From Rathayibacter sp. SW19 (GTDB lineage: Bacteria > Actinomycetota > Actinomycetes > Actinomycetales > Microbacteriaceae), in NCBI RefSeq assembly GCF_030866825.1, contig NZ_CP133020.1, positions 2,356,001 to 2,420,000 of the forward strand: a DNA stretch of 64,000 nt. Reading direction: 5' to 3'. A program made the position numbers and the translations under genes. Within the stretch, counting starts at the first letter, position 1; the number at the start of each line of letters is the position of its first letter. Below the pieces are notes generated by a model. It was not told the DNA's origin and did no database searches. It was given only the letters and a program-made list of their open reading frames with translations. Of the stretch, positions 37,690-47,334 are shown one piece after another.

Positions 37690-39410
37690 CAGGACTCCTT
37701 CCCTTCGCTCTTCTTGTCTCCCGCGCCTGCGGATATGAGTTCAGCGGCCTTGCGCTCTGCGATCGTCTGCCGCTTCGCGGCCTCTCGGCTGCTCGAAGCG
37801 GCTTTGCCTGCCGACACGGCCACGGGGGCGCGGAACTGGGCAGCACCGCGATAGACGGCACCGTGCGCATCCGGGTCCAGACCCGACCAGGGATGACCTG
37901 AGGCAAAGAAGTGCGTCTGCGAGAGCAATTGCAGCGTCGGGTGAGTGAACAGGATGACGACGAGCACGTCGATCACGGTGGTGACTCCGAGGGTGAAGGC
38001 AAAGCCCTGCACGTTGCCGACAGCGAGAACATAAAGCACGACGGCGGCCAGCAGGTTCGTCGTCTTCGCGGCGTAAATCGTGCGCTTCGCACGTTTCCAA
38101 CCCGCTTCGACCGCGGATTCGAGCACCCTGCCATCGCGTAACTCGTCGCGTATTCGCTCGAAGTAGACGATGAACGAGTCCGCCGTGAATCCGATCGCGA
38201 CGATCAGACCGGCAACACCGGCCAGCGACAGGCGGTAATCCATGCGCCAGGAGAGGATCGCGATCACCAGATAGGTCAAGATTGCCGCGACCACCAGCGA
38301 GGTGATCGTCACCAATCCGAGCAGCCGATATTGGAACAGCGTGTAAATGACGACAAGAAGCAGACCAATGACGCCCGCGACCAATCCGCTCATCAGCTGA
38401 GTTGAACCGAGCGTTGCCGAGATCGTGTCATTGCTCTGCACCGTGAAGCTGATCGGCAGCGCACCGAACTTCAGCTGATCGGCGAGCGTCTTGGCGTCAG
38501 TCTCAGTGAAACTCCCGGTGATCTGTGGCTTCCCGTCGGTGATGACCCCCTGCATCACAGGAGCCGAGAGCACCTTGCCGTCGAGTACGAACGCGAACTG
38601 GTTGCGGGGCGAAGGAAGGCCGACCAGCCTGGAACTGACCGCACCGAAGTCTTTGGTGCCCTGACCGTTGAAAACGAGATTGATCGCCCACTGCCCGGTC
38701 GTTGCACCGTTGGCCTGCACCATGCCTGCAGATGCGTCGCTGATGTCCGAACCACTGACCTCGACGGGGCCGAGCAGGTACTTCACGCTGCTCTGATCGT
38801 CACAGGTGACGAGCGGCTTGCTCGATGGAGCAACGTTGGTCGCTTGATTCTTCAGCGATGCACAGTCAAATGCGTCGTACTGCGCCTGCAACAGCGGCGT
38901 GATGTATGCAGGGTCGCTGCCGTTGGTCGGTGACGTCGACGGGGTGGCCTCTAACGTGGCGGCAGGGGACGGGTACGGGGTGTTCTTGCCATTCGCTCCG
39001 ACAAACGTGTTACTTGGGGCGCCCGCCAGAAGTACCGGGCGAAGTTCGAGCTTCGACGAAGACTTGATGCGGTTCATCGTCGCCTCGTCCGGAGTGCCCG
39101 GGATCGAGACCACGATGTTGTTCGTGCCCTGTGTCGAGACCTGTGCTTCGGAGACACCGGATGCGTCCACCCGCTGGCGGATGATCGACACGGCCTGGTT
39201 CAACTCATCACTGGTGACCTTCTGCCCGTTCTCCAGTTGCGGCGCGAGAATTATCTCGGTGCCGCCCTCGAGGTCAAGGCCCAGCTTGGGTGCCCAGGAG
39301 GCGCCTCCGAACAGCACGCCGCCAGCGAGAATCGCAACGAGACCGACGATGATGACGCCCAGCCAGGTTAGAGATCTCTTGGCATTCTTGACCGGAGACG
39401 ACTTTGCCAC
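37689..39410 (-). CDS. secD: protein translocase subunit SecD
   Basis: Membrane protein with six transmembrane helices and a large periplasmic P1 domain. The 573 residues include LGLDLEGGTEIIL near residue 45, the repeat-like IRQRVDASGVSEAQVSTQG region, and IGFTADSFIVYFERIRDEL in TM4. The C-terminus after TM6 carries an extra charged tail (residues about 505-573) found in actinobacteria. It lies 63 bp from yajC. Confidence 0.96.
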   Translation of the reverse strand: MAKSSPVKNAKRSLTWLGVIIVGLVAILAGGVLFGGASWAPKLGLDLEGGTEIILAPQLENGQKVTSDELNQAVSIIRQRVDASGVSEAQVSTQGTNNIVVSIPGTPDEATMNRIKSSSKLELRPVLLAGAPSNTFVGANGKNTPYPSPAATLEATPSTSPTNGSDPAYITPLLQAQYDAFDCASLKNQATNVAPSSKPLVTCDDQSSVKYLLGPVEVSGSDISDASAGMVQANGATTGQWAINLVFNGQGTKDFGAVSSRLVGLPSPRNQFAFVLDGKVLSAPVMQGVITDGKPQITGSFTETDAKTLADQLKFGALPISFTVQSNDTISATLGSTQLMSGLVAGVIGLLLVVIYTLFQYRLLGLVTITSLVVAAILTYLVIAILSWRMDYRLSLAGVAGLIVAIGFTADSFIVYFERIRDELRDGRVLESAVEAGWKRAKRTIYAAKTTNLLAAVVLYVLAVGNVQGFAFTLGVTTVIDVLVVILFTHPTLQLLSQTHFFASGHPWSGLDPDAHGAVYRGAAQFRAPVAVSAGKAASSSREAAKRQTIAERKAAELISAGAGDKKSEGKES

Positions 39411-39473
39411 GGAAGAACTCAGCTTTCTACGCTCGCAGTTGAACCGCGTCGTGCGGCCACGCGGAGTGGGTGA

Positions 39474-39890
39474 TTAGTTGTCGTCGGCTTTTTTCTCGCG
39501 CTTCGCGCCGTCAATCCGCTCGCCGAACTCGGGAGCGGGCTCCGAGATGGCGTGGTCGACATTCAACTCCGGCGCGGTCGACGCGTCAGCATCGGTCAGC
39601 TGCGATGCGTCGTCTTCCACCGTGTGGTCATCGATGACGCGAGTCACGGTCTGGCGGTGCACGGTGATGACAACGCCCGGCGCAACCTCGAGGCGGATCT
39701 TATTGTCTTCGTCATCGATAGACACGATGGTGCCGAACACACCGGAGTTCGTCATAACGTCCGCACCGGCGACGACCTTCTGCTGCAACTCTGCAGCCTG
39801 CTGTTTGCGCTTCCTGCTGCTTCGGAACATGAAGATGATAAGCACCGCCAGGATGACGAGCATGCCAATAGTCAGCGGATCAAGAGTCAT
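39474..39890 (-). CDS. yajC: preprotein translocase subunit YajC
   Basis: The small SecDF accessory protein has 138 residues from ATG 39890: one N-terminal transmembrane helix (LTIGMLVILAVLIIFMF), the conserved basic segment RSSRKRKQQ, and the soluble domain with GADVMTNSGVFGTIVSIDDE. A long acidic C-terminal tail is typical of actinobacteria. It heads the yajC-secD-secF group after ruvB. Confidence 0.94.
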   Translation of the reverse strand: MTLDPLTIGMLVILAVLIIFMFRSSRKRKQQAAELQQKVVAGADVMTNSGVFGTIVSIDDEDNKIRLEVAPGVVITVHRQTVTRVIDDHTVEDDASQLTDADASTAPELNVDHAISEPAPEFGERIDGAKREKKADDN

Positions 39891-39961
39891 GAGGGTGGAA
39901 CCTTCCAGTGAGGGGTGTACAACCACCTCATTTACGTATGGGGGCTGTGGGCCAGGGTAAA

Positions 39962-40996
39962 TTATAGGTTATCGGTGAAGAGAGCTTGCTGAGAGCGATC
40001 GATTCCGAAGTGCCGCCACGCGGCCGTGGTTGCGACACGCCCCCGCGGCGTTCTGGAAATCAAACCGATTCGCACGAGAAACGGCTCGACGACCGATTCG
40101 ACCGTTTCAGCTTCCTCGCCAACGGAAACGGCGAGCGTGTTCAAACCTACCGGTCCACCGTCGAAACGCGTAAGCAGCACCTGCATGACCGCACGGTCCA
40201 GACGATCCAAGCCGAGAGCATCCACATCGTAGAGTTCGAGGGCGGCACGCACTGACGTCACGTCCGCGTGCGTTCCGTGAACGAGCACATAGTCGCGCAC
40301 TCGACGGAGCAGCCGATTGGCGATCCGCGGAGTGCCGCGGCAGCGCCCTGCGATCTCTGCGAGTGCTTCACCGTCAACGGCGAAGTCGAGTAGCACGGCC
40401 GCGCGGGTGAGCACTTGAGCGAGTTCTGCCTCGTCGTAGAACTCAAGATGGGCGGTGAAGCCGAAGCGGTCGCGCAGTGGATTGGGGAGCAGACCAGAGC
40501 GGGTGGTTGCGCCAACAAGCGTGAACGGCGCGAGATCGAGCGGGATCGAGGTCGCACCCGCACCCTTGCCTACCATGATGTCGATGCGGAAATCTTCCAT
40601 CGCGAGATAGAGCATCTCCTCGGCGGAACGTGCCATCCGATGGATTTCATCGATGAAGAGCACCTCGCCCGGCACGAGTGATGACAACAGCGCAGCCAGG
40701 TCACCCGCGTGCTGGATCGCGGGTCCGCTTGACAACCGAAGCGGGCGCCCGCTCTCGTGAGCGACGATCATCGCCAACGTCGTCTTGCCGAGTCCAGGAG
40801 GGCCGGCCAGAAGTATGTGGTCGGGCGTGCGATCCTGCATGGTTGCAGCGGTCAACAGCAATTGCAACTGGCCGCGTACCTTCGCCTGCCCGACGAATTC
40901 GGCGAGTGATCGCGGGCGCAGTGCGCCCTCGAAAGCGAGCTCGGCCTCCGACTCCAGCTCCGGGGTCGTCACGTCTTCGTCCGGCAGGTCGCTCAT
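39962..40996 (-). CDS. ruvB: Holliday junction branch migration helicase RuvB
   Basis: AAA+ motor of the RuvABC resolvasome. The 344 residues (ATG 40996; a TTG one codon earlier overlaps ruvA further) contain Walker A GPPGLGKTTLA near 66, Walker B LFIDEIHRM near 115, sensor ATTRSGLLPNPLRDRFG and the C-terminal winged helix PRGRVATTAAWRHFG. It shares one base with the ruvA stop. Confidence 0.97.
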   Translation of the reverse strand: MSDLPDEDVTTPELESEAELAFEGALRPRSLAEFVGQAKVRGQLQLLLTAATMQDRTPDHILLAGPPGLGKTTLAMIVAHESGRPLRLSSGPAIQHAGDLAALLSSLVPGEVLFIDEIHRMARSAEEMLYLAMEDFRIDIMVGKGAGATSIPLDLAPFTLVGATTRSGLLPNPLRDRFGFTAHLEFYDEAELAQVLTRAAVLLDFAVDGEALAEIAGRCRGTPRIANRLLRRVRDYVLVHGTHADVTSVRAALELYDVDALGLDRLDRAVMQVLLTRFDGGPVGLNTLAVSVGEEAETVESVVEPFLVRIGLISRTPRGRVATTAAWRHFGIDRSQQALFTDNL

Positions 40997-41631
40997 CAAC
41001 GCTCGCCTGTCTCCACCGTCGTTGCACTTTGGGCGGGGCCGAGCTGAGCGAGTGCATGCCTGAGCAGCAGCGGCACCGAGTCGCGTTCCGCTTCCGGCGT
41101 CTCCGCGACAACCAGGCGGATGGCTTCTGCCGCGGTCTTCTCAGGCCAGCCGAGGCCGACCAGGGCCACAAGCACGCTCCCGCTGACGCTGGAAGCCGGG
41201 CCGGTCTGCTGCGATGTTTGGCGACGCCGCACCACTGCGAGCTTGCCGGCAAGCGAAAGCACGATGAGCTTCGCGGTTTTCGGTCCGATCCCCGAGACCG
41301 CGCGGAACGCTGAATCATTCTCGTCCGCCACAGCGACGGCGATCTGTTCCGGACTCAACACGGCGAGCACGCCCATCGCCGATTTTGGACCGACACCGGT
41401 GACGCCTGTCAACAACTCGAAGACCTCCAACTGATCTTGTTCGGCAAAGCCGAACAGCGACAGCGAGTCGTCACGCACGATCAATGTCGTCAGAACGCGG
41501 GTCTGCTGGCCAACCCGCATCGCAAGGGCATGGTCAGGTGTGACCGTGACCGAGAATCCCACTCCGCCAACCTCGATCACGGCGGAGCCGCCGGCCGTCG
41601 AAAGCACGATACCGCGAAGGGATGAGATCAC
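40996..41631 (-). CDS. ruvA: Holliday junction branch migration DNA-binding protein RuvA
   Basis: Tetrameric junction-binding protein. The 211 residues show the OB-fold N-terminus (MISSLRGIVLS), two HhH motifs (LLTGVTGVGPKSAMGVL, VSGIGPKTAKLIVLSL) and a C-terminal RuvB-binding domain (LGWPEKTAAEAI). The ATG overlaps the ruvC stop by 4 bp. The operon order ruvC-ruvA-ruvB is standard. Confidence 0.97.
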   Translation of the reverse strand: MISSLRGIVLSTAGGSAVIEVGGVGFSVTVTPDHALAMRVGQQTRVLTTLIVRDDSLSLFGFAEQDQLEVFELLTGVTGVGPKSAMGVLAVLSPEQIAVAVADENDSAFRAVSGIGPKTAKLIVLSLAGKLAVVRRRQTSQQTGPASSVSGSVLVALVGLGWPEKTAAEAIRLVVAETPEAERDSVPLLLRHALAQLGPAQSATTVETGER

Positions 41632-42248
41632 TTCGACAGCCTACGGGGTACACCCGACGTCGTTGCGCCGCGCTCGGCGGCGCGCCACGCTTCCTGTGCC
41701 GGTGTCAGCGTCGTGCCGCGCGAGACAGGACGTTCCGGAATGCGACTCTTCCCCTCTTTGCCCGACGCGAGAGGCGTGCGCCAGGCGTGGCAGATCGCCA
41801 GAGCCAGCGCATCCGCCGCGTCAGCGGGCTTGGGCACATCGGCGAGCCCCAGGATGCGGGCAACCATTGCCTGCACCTGTTTCTTGTCGGCCGATCCATA
41901 GCCGGTGATTGCGGCCTTGACCTCGCTGGGGGTGTGCAGAGATACGGCCAGTCCTCGTTTTGCCGCAGCGTGCAGTGCAACGCCGCTGATCTGCGCAACA
42001 CCCATCACCGTGCGCAGATTATGCTGCGCGAACACGCGCTCGATGGCGACCACCGCAGGGCGGTGCAGGTCCATCAGCTGTTCGATGCCGCTGCCGATCG
42101 TGAGCAGACGCTGTTCGAGCGGAACGTCGGGCGAGGTCCGCAAGACGGTCACTGCCACCAACGTCGCCGTGCGATTGCGTTCGACGTCGACGATGCCGAC
42201 ACCGCAGCGGGTCAATCCTGGGTCGATGCCCAGCACCCGCAGAGCCAA
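41628..42248 (-). CDS. ruvC: crossover junction endodeoxyribonuclease RuvC
   Basis: RNase H-fold resolvase cutting Holliday junctions symmetrically. The 206 residues start with RVLGIDPGLTRCGVG (catalytic Asp7), then the Glu strand in AIERVFAQHN, and the late acidic motif ADAADALALAICHAW. The C-terminal extension rich in Arg/Ser exceeds the E. coli length. It lies only 1 bp after yebC, so no separate LexA-controlled promoter fits between them. Confidence 0.96.
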   Translation of the reverse strand: MALRVLGIDPGLTRCGVGIVDVERNRTATLVAVTVLRTSPDVPLEQRLLTIGSGIEQLMDLHRPAVVAIERVFAQHNLRTVMGVAQISGVALHAAAKRGLAVSLHTPSEVKAAITGYGSADKKQVQAMVARILGLADVPKPADAADALALAICHAWRTPLASGKEGKSRIPERPVSRGTTLTPAQEAWRAAERGATTSGVPRRLSK

Positions 42249-42249
42249 C

Positions 42250-43014
42250 TCAGCCCTCGTCGTCGTTTTCGAGTTCGGCCTGCACCTCTGCGGTCAGATC
42301 GAGGTTGGTATACACATTCTGCACGTCGTCTGAGTCCTCGAGCGCGTCGATTAGACGGAATACCTTGCGAGCGGTTTCCGCGCTGCCCTCGACCTTGAGC
42401 TGCGGCACGAATTCGACATCGGCCGAATCGTAGTCGATTCCCGCTGCCTGCAACGCGGCACGGGTCGGGACCATGTCCGTGGCCTCCGTCAGAATTTCGA
42501 ACTCGTCGCCGCGTGCAGTGACTTCTTCTGCACCGGCGTCGAGCACGGCCATCAAAATCTCATCCTCGTTAGTGTGCTCACCCGGCACGACGATGACGCC
42601 TTTGCGGTGAAAGTTGTAGGACACAGATCCGGGATCAGCCATGGTGCCGCCGTTGCGTGTCATCAGCGTGCGCACGTCGGCGGCAGCACGATTCCTGTTG
42701 TCGGTCAGGCACTCGATCAAGAGTGCAACACCGTTCGGGCCATAGCCTTCGTAGATGATCGTTGCGTAGTCGATGACCTCGCCTGTTAGGCCTGCTCCGC
42801 GTTTGATGGCGCGGTCGATGTTGTCGTTCGGTACCGAGGTCTTCTTAGCCTTCTGCACGGCGTCGACAAGAGTCGGATTGCCGGACATGTCGGCGCCGCC
42901 CATCTTTGCGGCGACCTCGATGTTCTTGATCAGCTTGGCGAACGACTTCGCACGGCGCTGGTCGATGACCGCTTTCTTGTGTTTCGTCGTCGCCCACTTG
43001 GAATGCCCGGACAT
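42250..43014 (-). CDS. YebC/PmpR family protein
   Basis: A widespread 254-residue protein of the YebC/PmpR family, described as a transcriptional regulator and more recently linked to translation of proline-rich stretches. The signature MSGHSKWATTKHKKAVID at the N-terminus and YEGYGPNGVALLIECLTDN near 95 are clear. It is the first gene of the yebC-ruvC-ruvA-ruvB group, with the ruv genes tightly packed after it. Confidence 0.95.
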   Translation of the reverse strand: MSGHSKWATTKHKKAVIDQRRAKSFAKLIKNIEVAAKMGGADMSGNPTLVDAVQKAKKTSVPNDNIDRAIKRGAGLTGEVIDYATIIYEGYGPNGVALLIECLTDNRNRAAADVRTLMTRNGGTMADPGSVSYNFHRKGVIVVPGEHTNEDEILMAVLDAGAEEVTARGDEFEILTEATDMVPTRAALQAAGIDYDSADVEFVPQLKVEGSAETARKVFRLIDALEDSDDVQNVYTNLDLTAEVQAELENDDEG

Positions 43015-43097
43015 ACATCTCCTGTTTCTTGCGGGTTGAAGTGCCCTGCCAGTCTAAGACAACGCCTCCCCCGCGACGACGAGGACTCACTGATGGT

Positions 43098-43727
43098 TCA
43101 GCGCGCGGCCACTCTGCCGCAGACCTTCGCTAGGAAGTACTCGTGGAATCGGGTGTCGCCGGTCATCTCGGGATGGAATGAGGTTCCGAGCAGGTTGCCC
43201 TGCTCGACGGCGACGACACGGCCGTCGTCCAGCGCCGCGACCACGCGCGCCTTGTCGCCGACAGCCTCAACGATCGGCGCGCGAATGAACACGGCGTGCA
43301 TCGGCTCGTCTCCGAGCGCAGGAATGTGCAGGTCGGTCTCGAACGAGTCGAGCTGCGACCCGAACGCGTTGCGTCGCACCGTCACGTCGAGACCACCGAG
43401 CGTCTCCTGCCCAGCGATCGAGTCCAGCACACGATCGGCGAGCATGATCAGCCCTGCGCACGTTCCGTAGATCGGCAAGCCGGATGCGATCGCCTGACGC
43501 AGCGGGGCGACCAACTCGAACGTGCGCGACAGCTTGTCCATCACGCTCGATTCGCCGCCCGGAATGATCAGCCCATCGACGGTCGCGAGTTCGCTCGGGC
43601 GCCGCACGGCGACGGCATCCGCCCCGAGCGAGCGCAGCACGGCGAGGTGCTCTCGAAAATCGCCCTGCAGGGCCAGCACGCCGACACGCAGCGCGACCTC
43701 GTCGGACTGCGTCGCGTTACCAACCAC
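43098..43727 (-). CDS. pdxT: pyridoxal 5'-phosphate synthase glutaminase subunit
   Basis: The glutaminase delivers ammonia to PdxS. The 209 residues (GTG 43727) have the nucleophile Cys in YGTCAGLIML near 92, the oxyanion segment IIPGGESSVMDKL and the C-terminal His/Glu pair in SFHPEMTGD. The gene overlaps the end of pdxS by 11 bp. Confidence 0.95.
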   Translation of the reverse strand: MVGNATQSDEVALRVGVLALQGDFREHLAVLRSLGADAVAVRRPSELATVDGLIIPGGESSVMDKLSRTFELVAPLRQAIASGLPIYGTCAGLIMLADRVLDSIAGQETLGGLDVTVRRNAFGSQLDSFETDLHIPALGDEPMHAVFIRAPIVEAVGDKARVVAALDDGRVVAVEQGNLLGTSFHPEMTGDTRFHEYFLAKVCGRVAAR

Positions 43728-44619
43728 GTTCTGCGAGCCGGTGGGGCGCGGGCAGGTCGGACACGTTGATGCCGACCATGGCCTCGCCGAGCCCGCGCGA
43801 GACTTCCGCGATCACGCCGGGGTCGTCGAAGAATGTCGTCGCCTTCACGATCGCGGCCGCGCGCTTGGCCGGATCGCCCGACTTGAAAATGCCGCTGCCG
43901 ACGAACACGCCGTCCGCGCCGAGCTGCATCATCATGGCGGCGTCGGCCGGGGTCGCAACACCGCCGGCGGTGAACAGAACCACAGGCAGCTTGCCGGTTT
44001 CCGCGATCTCCGCGACGAGTTCATACGGCGCCTGCAATTCCTTGGCGGCGACATACAGCTCATCGGTGCGCAGTGAGCTGAGCGCCGCGATCTCCGAGGT
44101 GATCTTGCGGATGTGCTTGGTCGCCTCAGACACGTCGCCAGTGCCGGCTTCGCCTTTGGAGCGGATCATCGCCGCACCCTCGTTGATACGACGAAGGGCC
44201 TCGCCGAGGTTCGTGGCGCCGCAGACGAACGGAACGGTGAAGCGCCACTTGTCGATGTGGTTGAGGTAGTCGGCTGGACTGAGCACCTCCGATTCGTCGA
44301 TGTAGTCGACGTCGAGCGCCTGCAGAATCTGCGCCTCGACGAAGTGGCCGATGCGCGCCTTCGCCATCACCGGGATCGACACCTCGGCGATGATCGACTC
44401 GATCAGATCGGGGTCGCTCATTCGGGCCACGCCACCCTGCGAACGGATGTCGGCCGGCACCCGCTCCAGCGCCATCACGGCGACCGCGCCAGCATCCTCT
44501 GCGATGCGGGCCTGCTCTGCGGTGACGACGTCCATGATGACGCCGCCCTTGAGCATCTCGGCAAGTCCGCGCTTGACGCGGTTCGAGCCGACCTGGGACG
44601 TGGCTGTGCTTTCACTCAT
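43717..44619 (-). CDS. pdxS: pyridoxal 5'-phosphate synthase lyase subunit
   Basis: It forms PLP from ribose 5-phosphate, glyceraldehyde 3-phosphate and PdxT ammonia. The 300 residues are a (beta/alpha)8 barrel: KRGLAEMLKGGVIMDVV, ALERVPADIR, the active-site Lys in MAKARIGHFVEAQ, and the phosphate loop GADGVFVGSGIF. The pdxS-pdxT pair forms the complete DXP-independent vitamin B6 pathway. Confidence 0.97.
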   Translation of the reverse strand: MSESTATSQVGSNRVKRGLAEMLKGGVIMDVVTAEQARIAEDAGAVAVMALERVPADIRSQGGVARMSDPDLIESIIAEVSIPVMAKARIGHFVEAQILQALDVDYIDESEVLSPADYLNHIDKWRFTVPFVCGATNLGEALRRINEGAAMIRSKGEAGTGDVSEATKHIRKITSEIAALSSLRTDELYVAAKELQAPYELVAEIAETGKLPVVLFTAGGVATPADAAMMMQLGADGVFVGSGIFKSGDPAKRAAAIVKATTFFDDPGVIAEVSRGLGEAMVGINVSDLPAPHRLAERGW

Positions 44620-44629
44620 AGATCAAATC

Positions 44630-45280
44630 CTACTCGGGTTGGGGTGTGCTCTTCTGGGCCGGCCACGCCTCGACGATGGCCTGACGGACGTCTCCGAGCA
44701 ATTGCGGCAGCGCCTTCGTCTTCGCAATGATCGGCAGGAAATTGGCGTCGGATGCCCACCGCGGCACGATGTGCTGATGCAGGTGTGAGGCGATTCCGGC
44801 TCCGGCGATCGCACCCTGGTTCATCCCGATGTTGAACCCGTCGTTGCGCGAGACGGATCGGATCACGCGCATCGCCGTCTGGGTGATCTCGGCGATCTCG
44901 GCGACCTCTTCCGGTGTGGCGTCATCGTACGACGAGACATGCCGGTACGGGCATACCAGCACGTGGCCGCTGTTATATGGGAACAGGTTCAGCAGCGCGT
45001 AGCCCGTGCGACCACGGTGCACGATCAGCGCTTGTTCGTCGGACAGCGTCGGCGCGACACAGAACGGGCAGTCGTCGCCGTGCGGTTGTTTCTGCCCCTG
45101 CTGGATGTAGACCATCCGGTGCGGTGTCCACAACCGCTGGAATTCGTCTGGTACTCCGACCAGGTGCGACGGGTCGTCTATGATCACCTGTTGCGCGTCG
45201 GCCTGATCGCCCGACCCTGCGTGGTCACCGGACCTGTGGTGATCGCCCGACTCGTAGTCGTCGAGCGTCAAGCGGGCCAT
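44630..45280 (-). CDS. HIT domain protein (diadenosine polyphosphate hydrolase-like)
   Basis: A HIT-superfamily hydrolase similar to mycobacterial Rv2613c, an Ap4A phosphorylase. The 216 residues contain DDCPFC near 70 (possible zinc site), LFPYNSGHVLVCPYRH, and the HIT motif HLHQHIVPRW near 166. The N-terminus (about 10-28) is a hexapeptide repeat (SGDHHR, SGDHAG, SGDQAD) encoded by an 18-bp repeat. Position beside thrS is conserved in actinobacteria; the start overlaps the thrS end by 13 bp. Confidence 0.92.
   Translation of the reverse strand: MARLTLDDYESGDHHRSGDHAGSGDQADAQQVIIDDPSHLVGVPDEFQRLWTPHRMVYIQQGQKQPHGDDCPFCVAPTLSDEQALIVHRGRTGYALLNLFPYNSGHVLVCPYRHVSSYDDATPEEVAEIAEITQTAMRVIRSVSRNDGFNIGMNQGAIAGAGIASHLHQHIVPRWASDANFLPIIAKTKALPQLLGDVRQAIVEAWPAQKSTPQPE
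45201..45254. repeat. 18-bp in-frame repeat at the 5' end of the HIT gene
   Basis: Three diverged 18-bp units encode SGDHHR, SGDHAG and SGDQAD near the N-terminus of the HIT protein. Confidence 0.7.
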
Positions 45281-47238
45281 GCGGTGACGACTTGCTCGTG
45301 CGATTGCACGGATGCGACGATTTTCTCGATCGCCTCCTGCGCCGGGATGCCGTTGAGCTGGGTTCCGTCACGGAATCGGAAGCTGACCGCACCGTTGCTG
45401 CGGTCCTCCTCGCCGACGATCAACTGGAACGGCACCTTCGACTTCGTCGCGTTGCGGATCTTCTTCTGCATCCGATCGTCAGAATCGTCGAGCTGCGCCC
45501 GCACGCCCTGCGACTTCAGCCGTGCGATCACATCGCCGAGGTAGTCGGCGTACTCTTCTGCGACCGGGACGCCGATCACCTGAACCGGAGCGAGCCATAC
45601 CGGGAACGCGCCGGCGTAGTGCTCGAGAAGGATGGCGAAGAAGCGTTCGATGGAACCGAACAGGGCACGGTGGATCATGATTGGTCGCTGCTTGCTGCCG
45701 TCTCGATCGGTGAATTCGAGGCCGAATCGCTCGGGCAGGTTGGGGTCGACCTGCACCGTCGAGAGCTGCCAGACGCGGCCGATAGCGTCAGTGGTCTTCA
45801 GATCGATCTTTGGTCCGTAGAATGCGGCCTCGCCGGGCACTTCGGTCAGTTTGAGCCCGCTTGCGAGGGCGACGCGACGCAGTGCGTCTGTCGACATCTG
45901 CCAGAACTCGTCAGAGCCAATCCATTTGTCCTTGTGGTCGTCGCGCAGCGAGAGCTCGAGTTCGAATTCGGTCAGGCCGAAGTCGCGCAGCATCGAGAGA
46001 ACGAATTCGAGCACTTTCGTGACCTCGCCCTCGAGTTGGTCCGGTGCGACGAAGAGGTGCGAGTCGTCTTGCGTGAAACCGCGCACCCGGGTCAGTCCGT
46101 GCAGAGCCCCGGAGAGCTCGTTTCGGTAGACGGTTCCGTTCTCGGCGAGCCGCATCGGCAGGTCGCGATAGCTGCGACCCCGCTCCTTGTAGATCAGGAT
46201 GTGCATCGGGCAGTTCATGGGCTTGAGATAGTAGTCCGCGCCCACTTTTGTGATGTTGCCGTCCTCGTCACGAACCTCATCCATATGGATAGGCGGCCAG
46301 ATGCCCTCCGCGTAGGTTTCCAGGTGTCCGGACGTCGCGAACAGGTCCGCCTTGGAGATGTGCGGGGTGTAGACGTACGAGTAGCCCGCCTCGAGATGAC
46401 GGCGGCGTGCGTGCTGCTCCATCTCTTGCCGCACGATGCCGCCCCGTGGATGCCACACCGACAGGCCGGAGCCGAGTTCCTCCGGAAAACTGAACAGGTC
46501 GAGTTCGGCGCCGAGTTTGCGATGGTCGCGCTTGGCAGCCTCTTCCATGCGGGTTTGATATGCGCGCAATTCGTCTTTTGTCGGCCAGGCCGTGCCGTAG
46601 ATGCGCTGCAACTGCGGATTCTTTTCCGAGCCGCGCCAATATGCGGCGGCCACGCGAGTGAGAGCGTATCCATTGCCGATCAGGCGCGTGCTCGGCAGGT
46701 GGGGCCCCCGGCACAGGTCTTTCCAGATCGTTTCGCCGGTTCTCGGGTCGACGTTGTCATAGATCGTCAGCTCCGCGCCGCCCACTTCAACGGATTCGTT
46801 GTCTTCACCAGAAGGGTGGCCCTTCAGCCCGATCAGTTCCAGCTTGTACGGTTGATCTGCCAGCTCGGCACGCGCGTCGTCTTCTGTGATGGTGCGGCGT
46901 ACGAAGCGCTGGCCTTGGCGGATGATCCGCTCCATCGCCTTATCCAGTGCTTTGAGGTCTTCCGGCGTGAACGACTCTGCGACATCGAAGTCGTAATAGA
47001 ACCCATCGGTGATCGGCGGCCCAATGCCAAGCTTGGCCTCGGGGTTGATCGACTGCACGGCTTGGGCGAGAACGTGGGCTGCGGAGTGGCGAAGGATGCT
47101 CAGTCCGTCCGCGGACTCGATCGTGATCGGCTCCACCGTGTCGTCGGCCGTCACCTGCGTGGCAAGGTCTTTCAACTCGCCGTTGACGCGGATCGCGACC
47201 ACGGACCGGTCTGGGAATAGCTCGAAGCCGTCAGACAC
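45268..47238 (-). CDS. thrS: threonyl-tRNA synthetase
   Basis: Class II synthetase. From GTG 47238 (AGGAAG 8 nt upstream; a TTG at 47259 would add seven residues) the protein has 656 residues: N-terminal TGS domain, editing domain with HSAAHVLAQA, catalytic core with RGFTQDDSHLF and the zinc-binding PMNCPMHI segment, and the anticodon-binding domain (PVWLAPVQVIGVPV). It ends within the HIT gene start. Confidence 0.97.
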   Translation of the reverse strand: MSDGFELFPDRSVVAIRVNGELKDLATQVTADDTVEPITIESADGLSILRHSAAHVLAQAVQSINPEAKLGIGPPITDGFYYDFDVAESFTPEDLKALDKAMERIIRQGQRFVRRTITEDDARAELADQPYKLELIGLKGHPSGEDNESVEVGGAELTIYDNVDPRTGETIWKDLCRGPHLPSTRLIGNGYALTRVAAAYWRGSEKNPQLQRIYGTAWPTKDELRAYQTRMEEAAKRDHRKLGAELDLFSFPEELGSGLSVWHPRGGIVRQEMEQHARRRHLEAGYSYVYTPHISKADLFATSGHLETYAEGIWPPIHMDEVRDEDGNITKVGADYYLKPMNCPMHILIYKERGRSYRDLPMRLAENGTVYRNELSGALHGLTRVRGFTQDDSHLFVAPDQLEGEVTKVLEFVLSMLRDFGLTEFELELSLRDDHKDKWIGSDEFWQMSTDALRRVALASGLKLTEVPGEAAFYGPKIDLKTTDAIGRVWQLSTVQVDPNLPERFGLEFTDRDGSKQRPIMIHRALFGSIERFFAILLEHYAGAFPVWLAPVQVIGVPVAEEYADYLGDVIARLKSQGVRAQLDDSDDRMQKKIRNATKSKVPFQLIVGEEDRSNGAVSFRFRDGTQLNGIPAQEAIEKIVASVQSHEQVVTAWPA

Positions 47239-47334
47239 CTGTTTCCACTTCCTGTTCAATCGGACACTCCAACTTTAGTAGAGGCAGGCCACGGCCTCTC
47301 GCCGTGTGGGCCGTGCTGGGCCTACGATTGTTTC

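Noticed and set aside
43015..43097. LexA box before yebC-ruvCAB
   Set aside because: No TCGAAC-n4-GTTCGA-like sequence is visible in the gap.
45292..47220. 642-codon plus-strand frame opposite thrS
   Set aside because: It is the antisense shadow of a clear threonyl-tRNA synthetase in high-GC DNA; its residues have no recognisable motif.
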